22,283 nucleotides of DNA, from contig DCFW01000037.1 of the NCBI GenBank assembly GCA_002315435.1, positions 1 through 22,283 of the forward strand, in the 5' to 3' direction. The notes below the pieces were generated by a model. It was not told where the DNA came from and did no database searches. It worked only from the letters and a program-made list of their open reading frames with translations. The position numbers were made by a program, and so were the translations under genes. Positions 1-8,190 of the stretch are shown here, in pieces; within the stretch, counting starts at the first letter, position 1, and every line of letters begins with the position of its first letter. The DNA is from Bacteroidales bacterium UBA1794. GTDB taxonomy: Bacteria > Bacteroidota > Bacteroidia > Bacteroidales > Bacteroidaceae.

Positions 1-146
1 TTTTAGGACGATACAAATGAAGGGAGAAACCGAAACGGTGCCTTCATTCGTTCATTCGGGAATGCCGATGGATAAAGGGATATGAAGGATGAAGGGTAAA
101 ATCAAAACTCAGGTGTTTCAGAGAAATCGACCATTATCCAATGATT
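1..146. other. Non-coding tail downstream of queG
   Basis: This stretch follows the queG stop codon and runs to the left edge. I see no convincing gene. The longest plus-strand reading frame is only 22 codons, starting at base 17. On the minus strand it carries short TTCATCC/TTCATT-like repeats, for example around 44-58 and 83-97. A small ACCG-AAA-CGGT hairpin sits at 29-39. None of these has the GC stem plus T-tract of a convincing terminator, so the end of the long operon is not visible here. Confidence 0.4.
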
Positions 147-1088
147 TTATTCCGTTTTATCCGCATCCGTAGCTGCAGATATATTCCTTATGAGTCCTTC
201 ATATTTTGCACGTTTAACGGCCGACCCTTTGAATATTCTGCGATAGCTCTCAACAGATAAGTTTTGCCAGTCTTGCTCGGTATTATTGAAGAACCCTTCA
301 TTGGGTTGTAGGTCCGGTTCGTTGTTTGCTGTGGCAAAGCGATTATTCCAAGGACAAGCTTTTTGACATTCATCGCATCCGTAAATAGTTCTTTTCATTG
401 CCTGCTTTACGCTTGCCGACAATTCTTTGCGATTTTCAATTGTTTGATAGGAAAGGCAGAGGTTTGCATTCAGATTACCATCTGAGGTTAATGCATGTGT
501 AGGACATGCCTCTAAACAGCGTTTACAGCTCCCACAATGACTTTTCTTAGGAGAATCATATTCTAGCTCGCTATTGAGTATTATCTCGCCTAAGAAGAAA
601 AAAGAGCCGGCTTTTGGAAGAATGAGTAAAGTGTTCTTTCCTACCCACCCTAGCCCGCTTTTCCAAGCCCAGTATTTTTCAAGGATTGGCGCGGTGTCAC
701 AGAAAACTCTTCCTGAAGATTGTGGATCTATTGTTTGAATATATTCCAATAGTCTCGTCAATTTGTTTTTTACAAGATTGTGGTAGTCTTTACCATAAGC
801 ATAGTATGCAAATTGCAATTGCTCTTTATTCAGAATCTTTTGAGGATAGTAATTGAGAGCCACGGATATAATGCTTTTGGCGCCTTCAACTAATAAGCTT
901 GGATCATAGCGTTTATCTTGATTGCGCTCAAGGTATGACATATCGGCTTGGAATCCATTCCCCAGCCATTGATTGAAGTTCTCTCTTTCTTTTGAATCAA
1001 CAGGCTCTGCCGGTGCTATACCACAAGCAGAAAAGCCGAGGTTCAACGCCTCGGCTTTTATTAATTTGGTTAGATCACCAGAGTTCAT
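147..1088 (-). CDS. queG: Epoxyqueuosine reductase QueG
   Basis: This enzyme performs the last step of queuosine synthesis, reducing epoxyqueuosine in the tRNA wobble position with cobalamin and two 4Fe-4S clusters, in the cytoplasm. The 313-residue protein has the usual length for the family. Two ferredoxin-like cysteine sets are visible: C185, C188, C191, C195 (CGSCKRCLEAC) and C238, C241, C245 (CDECQKACPW), with C211 between them. The segment CDTAPILEK at about 130-138 holds the conserved Asp131 of the active site. Its ATG overlaps the TGA of the upstream deacetylase gene by four bases (ATGA), suggesting coupled translation. The function has no obvious link to the two preceding genes, so the pairing is probably just operon packing. 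Identification is secure from the motifs. Confidence 0.95.
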   Translation of the reverse strand: MNSGDLTKLIKAEALNLGFSACGIAPAEPVDSKERENFNQWLGNGFQADMSYLERNQDKRYDPSLLVEGAKSIISVALNYYPQKILNKEQLQFAYYAYGKDYHNLVKNKLTRLLEYIQTIDPQSSGRVFCDTAPILEKYWAWKSGLGWVGKNTLLILPKAGSFFFLGEIILNSELEYDSPKKSHCGSCKRCLEACPTHALTSDGNLNANLCLSYQTIENRKELSASVKQAMKRTIYGCDECQKACPWNNRFATANNEPDLQPNEGFFNNTEQDWQNLSVESYRRIFKGSAVKRAKYEGLIRNISAATDADKTE

Positions 1089-1693
1089 AATAACTTAAAT
1101 TCATATCCATTTTCAAGTAACCAGTCAATAGAACGTGGTAGGGCGTACATCATATTTTTCTCGCTCTTTACAGAATCATGAAAGGTGATAATCGATCCGT
1201 TGCGTACGTATTTTTTTACGTTCTCAAAGACCTGTACTCCATTTCGTTTCTTACTGTAATCACGGGTTACCAGATCCCACATTACTATTTTGTACTTCTT
1301 TCGAAGTATATAGTATTGTGAAGGTGTCATATGCCCATGTGGCGGACGAAAAAGATCTGTATGCAAGTACTCGTTTGCTTTCTCTGCATTCTCCAGGTAT
1401 TTTTCCATCGAATATTCAAACCCCTTGATGTGGTTGAATGTATGATTTCCTAACTTGTGTCCCCTTTCCTTGACCATTTCAAATTCTTCATGATACTTTC
1501 TGATATTGTCGCCCACCATGAAGAATGTAGCCTTGATATTATATTTATCCAGTAAATCTAATACCCAAGGAGTAACTCTCGGTATTGGACCGTCATCAAA
1601 AGTCAGATAAACTGCCTTTACATTCGGATCCATTCTCCAGAGAGCACTCGGGTATAATATACGGAATATTTTTGGTGGTTGTTCTATCAGCAT
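1085..1693 (-). CDS. Polysaccharide deacetylase (NodB fold, CE4-like)
   Basis: This is a 202-residue NodB-homology enzyme of the family that removes acetyl groups from N-acetylated sugars using a divalent metal. Visible motifs, in order, are TFDDGP (31-36, catalytic base and metal Asp), NHTFNH (83-88, metal ligands H84 and H88), RPPHGH (116-121) and ITFHDS (169-174, with H172). These are the core CE4 motifs, so it should be active. The protein is nearly the bare domain: the N-terminus has no signal peptide and no lipobox, which is unusual for a family acting mostly on cell wall or surface glycans. It starts on the base directly after the stop of the DUF2723 glycosyltransferase gene, which suggests that both act on the same glycan or lipid-linked sugar. 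The substrate cannot be read from sequence. Confidence 0.88.
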   Translation of the reverse strand: MLIEQPPKIFRILYPSALWRMDPNVKAVYLTFDDGPIPRVTPWVLDLLDKYNIKATFFMVGDNIRKYHEEFEMVKERGHKLGNHTFNHIKGFEYSMEKYLENAEKANEYLHTDLFRPPHGHMTPSQYYILRKKYKIVMWDLVTRDYSKKRNGVQVFENVKKYVRNGSIITFHDSVKSEKNMMYALPRSIDWLLENGYEFKLL

Positions 1694-4600
1694 TTATCGC
1701 GCTCCTTGTAATACACCTCCTATTCGTGCATTTAACTTGTTATAGTAAGTATAGAACTTAGCTCTACACATTTTAGCTTTCGGTGATTTATTACTTTCCA
1801 GTATTTTGCACATTTCATCCAATTCATAAAGTTGCAATGCGCAGCTTTGAGCTGATGCTTGAATTTGTGCATCTGAGAAGTCGTTGTACCAATTGAGGTA
1901 TTGGGCTGATTTGTCGAACAGTTCTATGACGATATGTTCAGCTTTTGCCTTCTGACCTAATTGATAGTAGCACTGAGCTATATTTTGTGAATAGCAACTG
2001 TAGTCATGTGGAACAGTCTTTTCAGGTATAACCTTTTCACCGTAGTTCAACAATTTCAAAGCTTTCTCTTTTTTGCCTTCTTGTATCAATTGAGTTGCCA
2101 ATTGGGAGAACAAACGACGATGTGATTTGCACATACTCATGATGTTTTCGTCAATATAAACCTTTGGATTGTCTAATCCGCCCCACTTGAACTTTGTCAT
2201 TATGTTGTTGTACATTTTCTCAGAATCGATGCGAGGTCCCTTAGCACTTTGGAAAGGTGTGATTCGATAAGCCATACCTTCGAGTGTGAAATAATTATCG
2301 AAACACAAATGATTTTCAGGACCTACGGTAATAGCCATATAAATAGGTCTCTTCCAATCTGTATTTGATAACATTTCAAGCATCATCAATTCCGATTTAG
2401 ACAGTCCGGTTTTGCCTTTCAAGCTGATAACCATTTGATCTGGAATCTTTCCGTGTAATGAATCAGGAATCATCATGCCTGATGCAAGTACGGCATTCTT
2501 GTCGATAGGGACTATGATACTGTCGGTTGGAATGCAATGCATCTCCGGATTATCTGAAAGTACCCATTTGTGGATAATATTTTTAAGTTCAAACGGGTTG
2601 TCGCCTAACATTTGTTTTGCCTCTTTCGGATTATTCTTCATCAATTCCAAGATTTGGGTCTTCAAGTTTGGCTGAACTTGCAGATACTCATTTGTACCAT
2701 TGGCATATTGAATGCTTGTCCAATTGATAGGAATTGCCGGTGAACTGTATGACGGGCGCTTCATTTGATCTATGTACCAGTTGGTTTGTAGATAACTTAA
2801 ATTGCAGACTCTTACATCCGTACGCACACCTTCAGTTTCCTGATTGTACCATAATGGGAAGGTATCGTTATCGCCGTTGGTATAGATAATCGGATTGCCT
2901 TTTGCCTGACACGAGTTCAGATAATTTTGTCCGAAGTCTCGACATGTATATCTGCCTGAACGATCATGATCATCCCATGTTTGGCTTACCATTTGGATAG
3001 GAACAAGCAAACATACTAAAGAAGCGAGGATTGAAGCCGGCAGCTCTTTCATTTTTATTCTTTCATGCAGGAACTTGTATACCATTGCCACACCCATACC
3101 TATCCATATGGCAAATGCATAGAAAGATCCCGCGTATGCATAATCTCGTTCACGCGGTTGCCCCGGAGCTTGATTCAAATAGATGACGATGGCAATACCG
3201 GTCATGAAGAACAGGAAGAATACTTCCCAGAACCCCTGGATGCCTTTTTCGCCTCGATATGCCTGGAAGAATATTCCTAGAACTCCTAGCAGCAAGGGTA
3301 AGCAATAGAATACGTTGTATCCTTTATTTTGAGCGAGTTCATCGGGCAAATGAGTTCGGTCTCCAACGAGATATTTATCAATGGAGTTGAATCCTGTTAT
3401 CCAGTTTCCATGTTCCACTTCTCCGCTGCCTTGTAAATCATTCTGCCGTCCTGCGAAATTCCACATGAAATAACGCCAATACATAAAGTTCAATTGATAA
3501 GTGAAGAAGAATTTGATATTTTCCCATTGGTTAGGCATATTCACCATTTGCGTTTGTCCGCCGGCGTCATATGCAACATCATGTCCTGTAATGTTTACCC
3601 ATCTTTTGTAATCTTCAGCATGTGCAGCATCGTACATACGTGGGAAGATCATGTTTTGTGCGTATACATAATCGCTCATGCCATCCTTCGCAACATATTG
3701 ATCTTTTTCATTAGGATCCTTTTTGTCCTTACGCACATAAGAAGGAGTTCCTTTGTCTATTTTGTATCTGTATCCTCCATCAACAGCCTCCAAAGCCGGT
3801 TTTGAAGAAAATGCAGGTCCCCAGAATAAGGGTCTTGTACCATATTGTTCGCGTCCCAAATACTCTCCCAATGAGAATACGTCTTCAGGTGAATCTTCAT
3901 CCAAAGGAGGATTTGCAACAGAACGAATGACGATCAATGCATAAGACGAGTATCCAATGACAATCATCATCATGCAAAGTAGTGTAGTGTTCAGTACTCT
4001 TGGGCTTGCTTTGTGTTTCTTACTGATAGTTTTTGAATTCAGATAGAAAGCAAGAATGCTTAGTGCAACGATACCAATAATTGCGCAACTAACGCCATGT
4101 CCGTAGAACGGAATACCAAGTAAGCCGATTGTGATAATAAATGACCAGCTCATTCGCTTGTCACTCTTTTCAACAAAGGTTTCATAAACACCCCAGATGA
4201 TTGAAGCAACAAGTAGGAAAATATAGATGACAAATCCGGTGTTGAATCCAAATCCTAAAGTATTGACGAAGAACAGTTCGAACCAACCACCTACTTTTAC
4301 AATACCCGGAACAATACCGTATAGTACTACTGCTATAAGTACCATACTTCCAAGTAAAGCAATCAAGCTACCTTTCAGGTTGGCCTTAGGGTTCTTTTTA
4401 TAATAATAAACCAGTACAATAGCTGGAATACACAGTAAGTTCAATAAATGTACTCCAATGGATAGTCCGGTTAAATACGCTATAAGTACGAGCCATCGGT
4501 CACTGTGAGGTTCATCGGCCACATCTTCCCATTTCAGTATAAGCCAGAAGACGACGGCAGTAAACATGGATGAGAAAGCGTAAACTTCACCTTCAACCGC

Positions 4601-5023
4601 ACTAAACCAGAATGTATCGGAGAATGTATAGGCAAGTGCACCAACAGCTCCTGCACCCATAATGAGGATGATCTTACTCGGCTTTTTGTAGTCGCTTTCA
4701 TCAGTAATGATTAACTTGCGTGTGAGGTGCGTAATGGTCCAAAACAGGAACAAGATACACGTCGCACTCAACAAAGCCGACATCGTGTTGACCATACGTG
4801 CAACTAATGCCGGATCACTAACAAATTGCGTGAACAGATTTGAAGTAAGCATGAAGAATGGAGCGCCGGGTGGGTGTCCGATTTCAAGCTTATAGCCTGT
4901 TGATATAAACTCGGGGCAATCCCAAAAGCTCGCTGTAGGTTCGATTGTCATGCAATAGACAATAGCAGCAATCAAAAATATGAACCACCCTACCAGGTTG
5001 TTCACCAATTTGTACTGTTTCAT
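1694..5023 (-). CDS. DUF2723 membrane protein, probable GT-C type O-glycosyltransferase
   Basis: This large polytopic membrane protein has 1109 residues. The first membrane helix (about 11-28) is followed by an acidic loop motif DCPEF (35-39) and GHPPGAP (49-55). These match the DUF2723 signature and resemble the DxxE loop of GT-C glycosyltransferases. Roughly nine or ten helices lie before residue 370, a soluble stretch follows, then three or four more helices near 570-680, and a long C-terminal soluble part ends in a TPR-like segment (about 1000-1075). The eukaryotic relative TMEM260 is a protein O-mannosyltransferase placed in CAZy GT117. By inference this protein may use a lipid-linked sugar to modify exported proteins or glycans. 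It directly abuts the downstream deacetylase gene, and a candidate promoter lies at 5065-5072. Donor and acceptor are unknown. Confidence 0.8.
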   Translation of the reverse strand: MKQYKLVNNLVGWFIFLIAAIVYCMTIEPTASFWDCPEFISTGYKLEIGHPPGAPFFMLTSNLFTQFVSDPALVARMVNTMSALLSATCILFLFWTITHLTRKLIITDESDYKKPSKIILIMGAGAVGALAYTFSDTFWFSAVEGEVYAFSSMFTAVVFWLILKWEDVADEPHSDRWLVLIAYLTGLSIGVHLLNLLCIPAIVLVYYYKKNPKANLKGSLIALLGSMVLIAVVLYGIVPGIVKVGGWFELFFVNTLGFGFNTGFVIYIFLLVASIIWGVYETFVEKSDKRMSWSFIITIGLLGIPFYGHGVSCAIIGIVALSILAFYLNSKTISKKHKASPRVLNTTLLCMMMIVIGYSSYALIVIRSVANPPLDEDSPEDVFSLGEYLGREQYGTRPLFWGPAFSSKPALEAVDGGYRYKIDKGTPSYVRKDKKDPNEKDQYVAKDGMSDYVYAQNMIFPRMYDAAHAEDYKRWVNITGHDVAYDAGGQTQMVNMPNQWENIKFFFTYQLNFMYWRYFMWNFAGRQNDLQGSGEVEHGNWITGFNSIDKYLVGDRTHLPDELAQNKGYNVFYCLPLLLGVLGIFFQAYRGEKGIQGFWEVFFLFFMTGIAIVIYLNQAPGQPRERDYAYAGSFYAFAIWIGMGVAMVYKFLHERIKMKELPASILASLVCLLVPIQMVSQTWDDHDRSGRYTCRDFGQNYLNSCQAKGNPIIYTNGDNDTFPLWYNQETEGVRTDVRVCNLSYLQTNWYIDQMKRPSYSSPAIPINWTSIQYANGTNEYLQVQPNLKTQILELMKNNPKEAKQMLGDNPFELKNIIHKWVLSDNPEMHCIPTDSIIVPIDKNAVLASGMMIPDSLHGKIPDQMVISLKGKTGLSKSELMMLEMLSNTDWKRPIYMAITVGPENHLCFDNYFTLEGMAYRITPFQSAKGPRIDSEKMYNNIMTKFKWGGLDNPKVYIDENIMSMCKSHRRLFSQLATQLIQEGKKEKALKLLNYGEKVIPEKTVPHDYSCYSQNIAQCYYQLGQKAKAEHIVIELFDKSAQYLNWYNDFSDAQIQASAQSCALQLYELDEMCKILESNKSPKAKMCRAKFYTYYNKLNARIGGVLQGAR

Positions 5024-5064
5024 TAAATTATCAATTAGGTATGTATTATCATTTTAATTGGTTG

Positions 5065-5072
5065 CAAATATA
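5065..5072 (-). promoter_or_regulatory. Candidate Bacteroides -7 box before the DUF2723 gene
   Basis: On the minus strand this reads TATATTTG, a match to TAnnTTTG, 41 bases upstream of the DUF2723 start codon. A TTTTG lies upstream at 5096-5100, leaving a gap of about 23 bases, slightly longer than usual. It sits in the 93-base gap after znuC and may restart transcription there. The region is very AT-rich, so a chance match is possible. Confidence 0.45.
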
Positions 5073-5116
5073 TAGAAAGATTTATATAAAACATACAAAA
5101 TGATGAGGTTTCACAT

Positions 5117-5812
5117 TTATTCAAAGTAATTTCTAATCCAGTCATAAGTTCTGTCAGGACCATTATGATAGGTAAGGCTATGGTCAACGTATGCAATATT
5201 TTTAGAATGGTCTATTAATGATTCCAGTTCATGCGAAATGATAATGATTGAACATCTGTAGTTGATTTCAGCAAGAATGTTGTAGAGTTTCTTCTCAAAT
5301 CGCTTATCAACATATGTATTAGGTTCGTCAAGGATCACGACTTCAGGGTCTGAAACAATTGCTCTTCCCAGCAATGCACGTTGTAGTTGTCCTCCTGAGA
5401 GTTCGCCTATCGTTTTGTTTTCCAGTCCTTCAAGTTCTATTTTTGAGATAATATTTTTTACTTGTTCATGATCTTGTGGAGTATAGCGTCTGCCCCATAA
5501 TTTCTTTTGGTCCAGACCGGATAGGATTACTTCGTAAACAGATATGGGAAACTTCTTATCAATAAGATTGTACTGTGGCAAATAGCCGATGTTGAGTTTC
5601 TCTGTTTTATCTTCACCTTTATAGAAAGTAATGGATCCCTTAGTGGGTTTTATTTGTTTCAGCAACACCTTTACGAGTGTAGTTTTTCCTCCACCGTTAG
5701 GACCGACAATGCCGAGAAAATCTTGTTTATATATTTTCAGATTAACGTCGGCCAGCACTGTTTGATTGTCATATCCGGCATTTACATTCTGCAGTTCGAT
5801 AATAGGATCCAT
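5117..5812 (-). CDS. znuC: Metal ABC transporter ATPase (ZnuC/MntB-like)
   Basis: This is the ATP-hydrolysing subunit of an ABC importer, probably for zinc or manganese given the substrate-binding gene next to it. The 231-residue protein shows Walker A GPNGGGKT (37-44), Q-loop around LPQ (78-80), signature LSGGQ (138-142), Walker B VVILDEP (158-164) and switch H194 in ISHE. The D-loop region reads NTYVDK rather than the usual TAGLD type, which I believe is common among Bacteroidales homologs. It begins nine bases after the lipoprotein gene stop, so the two are co-transcribed. No ABC-3 family permease gene is present beside them in this window. The metal specificity is inferred only from the neighbour. 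Confidence 0.85.
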   Translation of the reverse strand: MDPIIELQNVNAGYDNQTVLADVNLKIYKQDFLGIVGPNGGGKTTLVKVLLKQIKPTKGSITFYKGEDKTEKLNIGYLPQYNLIDKKFPISVYEVILSGLDQKKLWGRRYTPQDHEQVKNIISKIELEGLENKTIGELSGGQLQRALLGRAIVSDPEVVILDEPNTYVDKRFEKKLYNILAEINYRCSIIIISHELESLIDHSKNIAYVDHSLTYHNGPDRTYDWIRNYFE

Positions 5813-5821
5813 ATAATGCGA

Positions 5822-6646
5822 TTAGTGCTTAAGTTGTTGAGCAATATATAGCATTTGCTTTTCCCAGTCATGTGCTATGGGATCAATCGGTATGATCTTA
5901 GCATTTATAGATTTGGCTATTATTTCTGCGTTATGCTGATCGAACTCTTTTTGTACAAATATAATTTTTACATTATTTTTCTTCGCATCCTTGATTACAT
6001 CCTGTAGATGCATAGGCGAAGGCGTTTTCCCATTTTCTTCAATCACAATCTGCTTTAATCCATAATCCCGAGCAAAATAGGTGAGTGAGGGATGGTATAT
6101 CACAAACGATTTATTACTATTTTTTAATAAGAATTTGATGCTATCATTAAGTATGTTTACTCTTTTCTTAAATGCAATTGTTTGTTGTATATAGTATGTT
6201 TCGTTGTTTTTATCAAGTTGGATGAGCATTCTGCAAACATTGTTTGCAATGGTTAACATATTTTTTGTTGACTCCCAGGTATGTGGGTCTTTATTGTGTG
6301 TTTCCTTGATGCCGGCAGATTCATTGAATAACAAAAGATGAGGGGCATTGCTTAGCAAACGATTAATCCATGCATTTTCAAATCCAAGTCCGCCAATTCG
6401 CAGGTAGCCTTCACTTTTGTTCAATGCAACAATTTGTGATGGAGTAGGGTCATAATTCTCAGGATTATTGCCTTTAGGTACCATTGTTTCAATCTTGAAT
6501 TTGTCTCCGGCTATTTGTTCAATAAAGTATTTTTGTGGTTCGATTGTTACGGTAATGATTCTTTTTGTTTTTTTTTGATGAGGAGAGCATCCTGCTAAAA
6601 ACAGGAGAATTATAAGAGGAAAATATGTGATAAAGGACTTTTTCAT
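5822..6646 (-). CDS. znuA: Metal-binding lipoprotein of ABC importer (ZnuA-like)
   Basis: This is the periplasmic substrate-binding subunit of a cluster A-I (zinc/manganese/iron) ABC importer, 274 residues long. A signal peptide ends in the lipobox LAGC with C20 as the lipid site. Family motifs include PENYDPTPSQ (62-71), DPHTW (120-124, H122), IYHPS (183-187, H185), EENGKTPSP (203-211) and a late acidic ligand region IPIDPIAHDW (252-261). In ZnuA and PsaA the first ligand is the His of a PHxYEPTPS-type motif; here that place is E63, so the site is His2 plus acidic residues. The His-rich loop of many ZnuA proteins is absent. A possible promoter lies at 6672-6679. Zinc, manganese or iron cannot be told apart from sequence. 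Confidence 0.82.
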   Translation of the reverse strand: MKKSFITYFPLIILLFLAGCSPHQKKTKRIITVTIEPQKYFIEQIAGDKFKIETMVPKGNNPENYDPTPSQIVALNKSEGYLRIGGLGFENAWINRLLSNAPHLLLFNESAGIKETHNKDPHTWESTKNMLTIANNVCRMLIQLDKNNETYYIQQTIAFKKRVNILNDSIKFLLKNSNKSFVIYHPSLTYFARDYGLKQIVIEENGKTPSPMHLQDVIKDAKKNNVKIIFVQKEFDQHNAEIIAKSINAKIIPIDPIAHDWEKQMLYIAQQLKH

Positions 6647-6671
6647 AATAACTAATTTTATTATTGAGCAG

Positions 6672-6679
6672 CAAAAATA
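6672..6679 (-). promoter_or_regulatory. Candidate -7 box before the metal ABC genes
   Basis: The minus strand reads TATTTTTG, fitting TAnnTTTG, 25 bases upstream of the lipoprotein start codon in a 49-base intergenic gap. No TTG is found at the expected upstream distance, and the surroundings are A-rich, so this is only a candidate. If real, it would let the metal importer genes be controlled separately from purD and the genes above. Confidence 0.35.
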
Positions 6680-6695
6680 CTAAAAAAAGTACTGA

Positions 6696-7196
6696 TCACT
6701 GAAAGAATTTCAATAATAATTTTTGTATACTGTTTATGGCAAACAATAATGGAATTGTCATTGCAATATATCTAATAAGTTTGCCAACAAACATGGATGT
6801 AGTGGTGGCAAATTGATTGGTACGCATAAATCCAAGTGTTACTGCGATTACTTCACCAACTGCCGGAAGGAAAGCAAAAAAAGCCATATATGAGCCATGC
6901 TTTTTAAGTTTCTTCTGCATGGAATCAATCTTGTCATGATTCAATTTCATGTATTTTTCTACCCATTCTGTTTTTCCGGCATATCCCATATAGTAGCAAC
7001 TCATTCCTCCGATTGTATTACCGACTGATGCCAAGAGTACACAGGATATCGGTTCCAACCCTAATTTTATAAGTGCTATAAGTACAAGTTCTGAACTAAA
7101 GGGAAATATACTGCCTGAGACTACTGCAGAAATGAATAGTCCGGGATATCCCCATTGTACCATTGTAGCTTGCAAAGTATTGATGATTGCATTCAT
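6696..7196 (-). CDS. YqaA/DedA-like VTT-domain membrane protein
   Basis: This is a 166-residue inner-membrane protein of the VTT (SNARE-associated/DedA) superfamily, YqaA branch. DedA relatives have been linked to lipid flipping and membrane homeostasis, but the role of the YqaA branch is not settled. Visible features are the re-entrant loop motif FPFSSE (31-36), a GNTIGG turn (59-64), an amphipathic Lys-rich stretch (75-100), a second loop FLPAVGE (109-115), and helices near 15-30, 35-70, 103-122 and 135-160. Its ATG overlaps the TGA of the gene before it (ATGA), pointing to translational coupling with the 330-residue membrane protein. The length is typical of YqaA, shorter than true DedA. 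Confidence 0.82.
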   Translation of the reverse strand: MNAIINTLQATMVQWGYPGLFISAVVSGSIFPFSSELVLIALIKLGLEPISCVLLASVGNTIGGMSCYYMGYAGKTEWVEKYMKLNHDKIDSMQKKLKKHGSYMAFFAFLPAVGEVIAVTLGFMRTNQFATTTSMFVGKLIRYIAMTIPLLFAINSIQKLLLKFFQ

Positions 7197-8185
7197 GAGA
7201 TTGTATATATGTATATTGATGTAAGGATGAATATGGAACTTAAAAATAATATGTTAATAGCCTTATTGTTGGTAAGTGCTAAAAAATGTCCTATGAGAAT
7301 GGAACTTGTAATCAATAATAAGGAGTAATATAGATCGAAATTTTGCGGGCGAATGATCGTCAATGCCAGCAAAAAGAGGCTTAGCCATATGATGAAGAAC
7401 AAAAAATCGCGAGTCTTTATTTTGTCTTTCCAATTGTTCAGCAATAGATGTATGATTGCTATGATATTTGTAACAACCACATATCCAAGTAATAATTCAC
7501 GGCTAAGATTTAGATGTGAGAAATCAAATAGTGAGAAATTGTCTATTACTCCTTCAAAGTTATCGATCAGCCACATTTGATTGAAAATGAAAGCATAGGT
7601 TGCGATTAGTAGATAAGGGACACAGAGCCCCATTATTCCTGAAAAGAAACTTTTAATCGATAATGATTGAAACATGTATTCTCCAATCAAATAGATGGGT
7701 ATCAGCATTATTAAGTCAGGAAAGAGAATGCTTGCAAACCCTAATAATCCCCATGCATGATAGATGTTGCCCATCGGTCTCTTTTGCTGGTAACTGTCAA
7801 GCAGGAAATATAATGAGAAGCTCATCAGCAGCATTACGATCGGTGATGGTTGCCATGAATGCAGGTTGATGGACGTGCCAAGCATGACAAAGAATAACGT
7901 GGCGGGAATTGTTGTTCTTACGCGTATTAATGCAAACGTATTGTTTATGACTAGCAGAAATAACCCTGCTAATGTAAATATAGCAATATTTATGATTCTC
8001 AGAATAAGAGTATCTAAGGTGATATATTTACTGATAGCATCCCAAAGAGAAGTTGATTCAGATGTTATAAAATGTGCCTTAGACGGTTCCGGCACAAAAA
8101 ATGCCAGAACAATCATAACTATGATCGCTAATGGAAGTGATAATCTACCAAAAACAATTTGCTGTTGCAGATATTTGTTACGCAT
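7193..8185 (-). CDS. Polytopic membrane protein of unknown function (possibly DUF6427-like)
   Basis: I do not recognise a characterised family. The 330-residue protein is almost entirely membrane: about nine or ten hydrophobic segments, approximately at 16-31, 58-78, 93-109, 113-127, 143-165, 180-203, 235-250, 264-280, 285-303 and 312-328. Few charged residues lie between them, and no catalytic or metal motif stands out. The overall plan resembles the DUF6427 membrane proteins of Bacteroidota, but I hold this loosely. It starts five bases after the purD stop codon and overlaps the YqaA-type gene by four bases, so it is an operon member. It is not an ABC permease by any motif I can see. Confidence 0.6.
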   Translation of the reverse strand: MRNKYLQQQIVFGRLSLPLAIIVMIVLAFFVPEPSKAHFITSESTSLWDAISKYITLDTLILRIINIAIFTLAGLFLLVINNTFALIRVRTTIPATLFFVMLGTSINLHSWQPSPIVMLLMSFSLYFLLDSYQQKRPMGNIYHAWGLLGFASILFPDLIMLIPIYLIGEYMFQSLSIKSFFSGIMGLCVPYLLIATYAFIFNQMWLIDNFEGVIDNFSLFDFSHLNLSRELLLGYVVVTNIIAIIHLLLNNWKDKIKTRDFLFFIIWLSLFLLALTIIRPQNFDLYYSLLLITSSILIGHFLALTNNKAINILFLSSIFILTSIYIYTIS

Positions 8186-8190
8186 TTCCC

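Noticed and set aside
7193..8185. The missing permease of the metal ABC importer
   Set aside because: The protein has many helices but none of the conserved ABC-3 permease features I can recognise, and it is separated from the ABC genes by the VTT gene.
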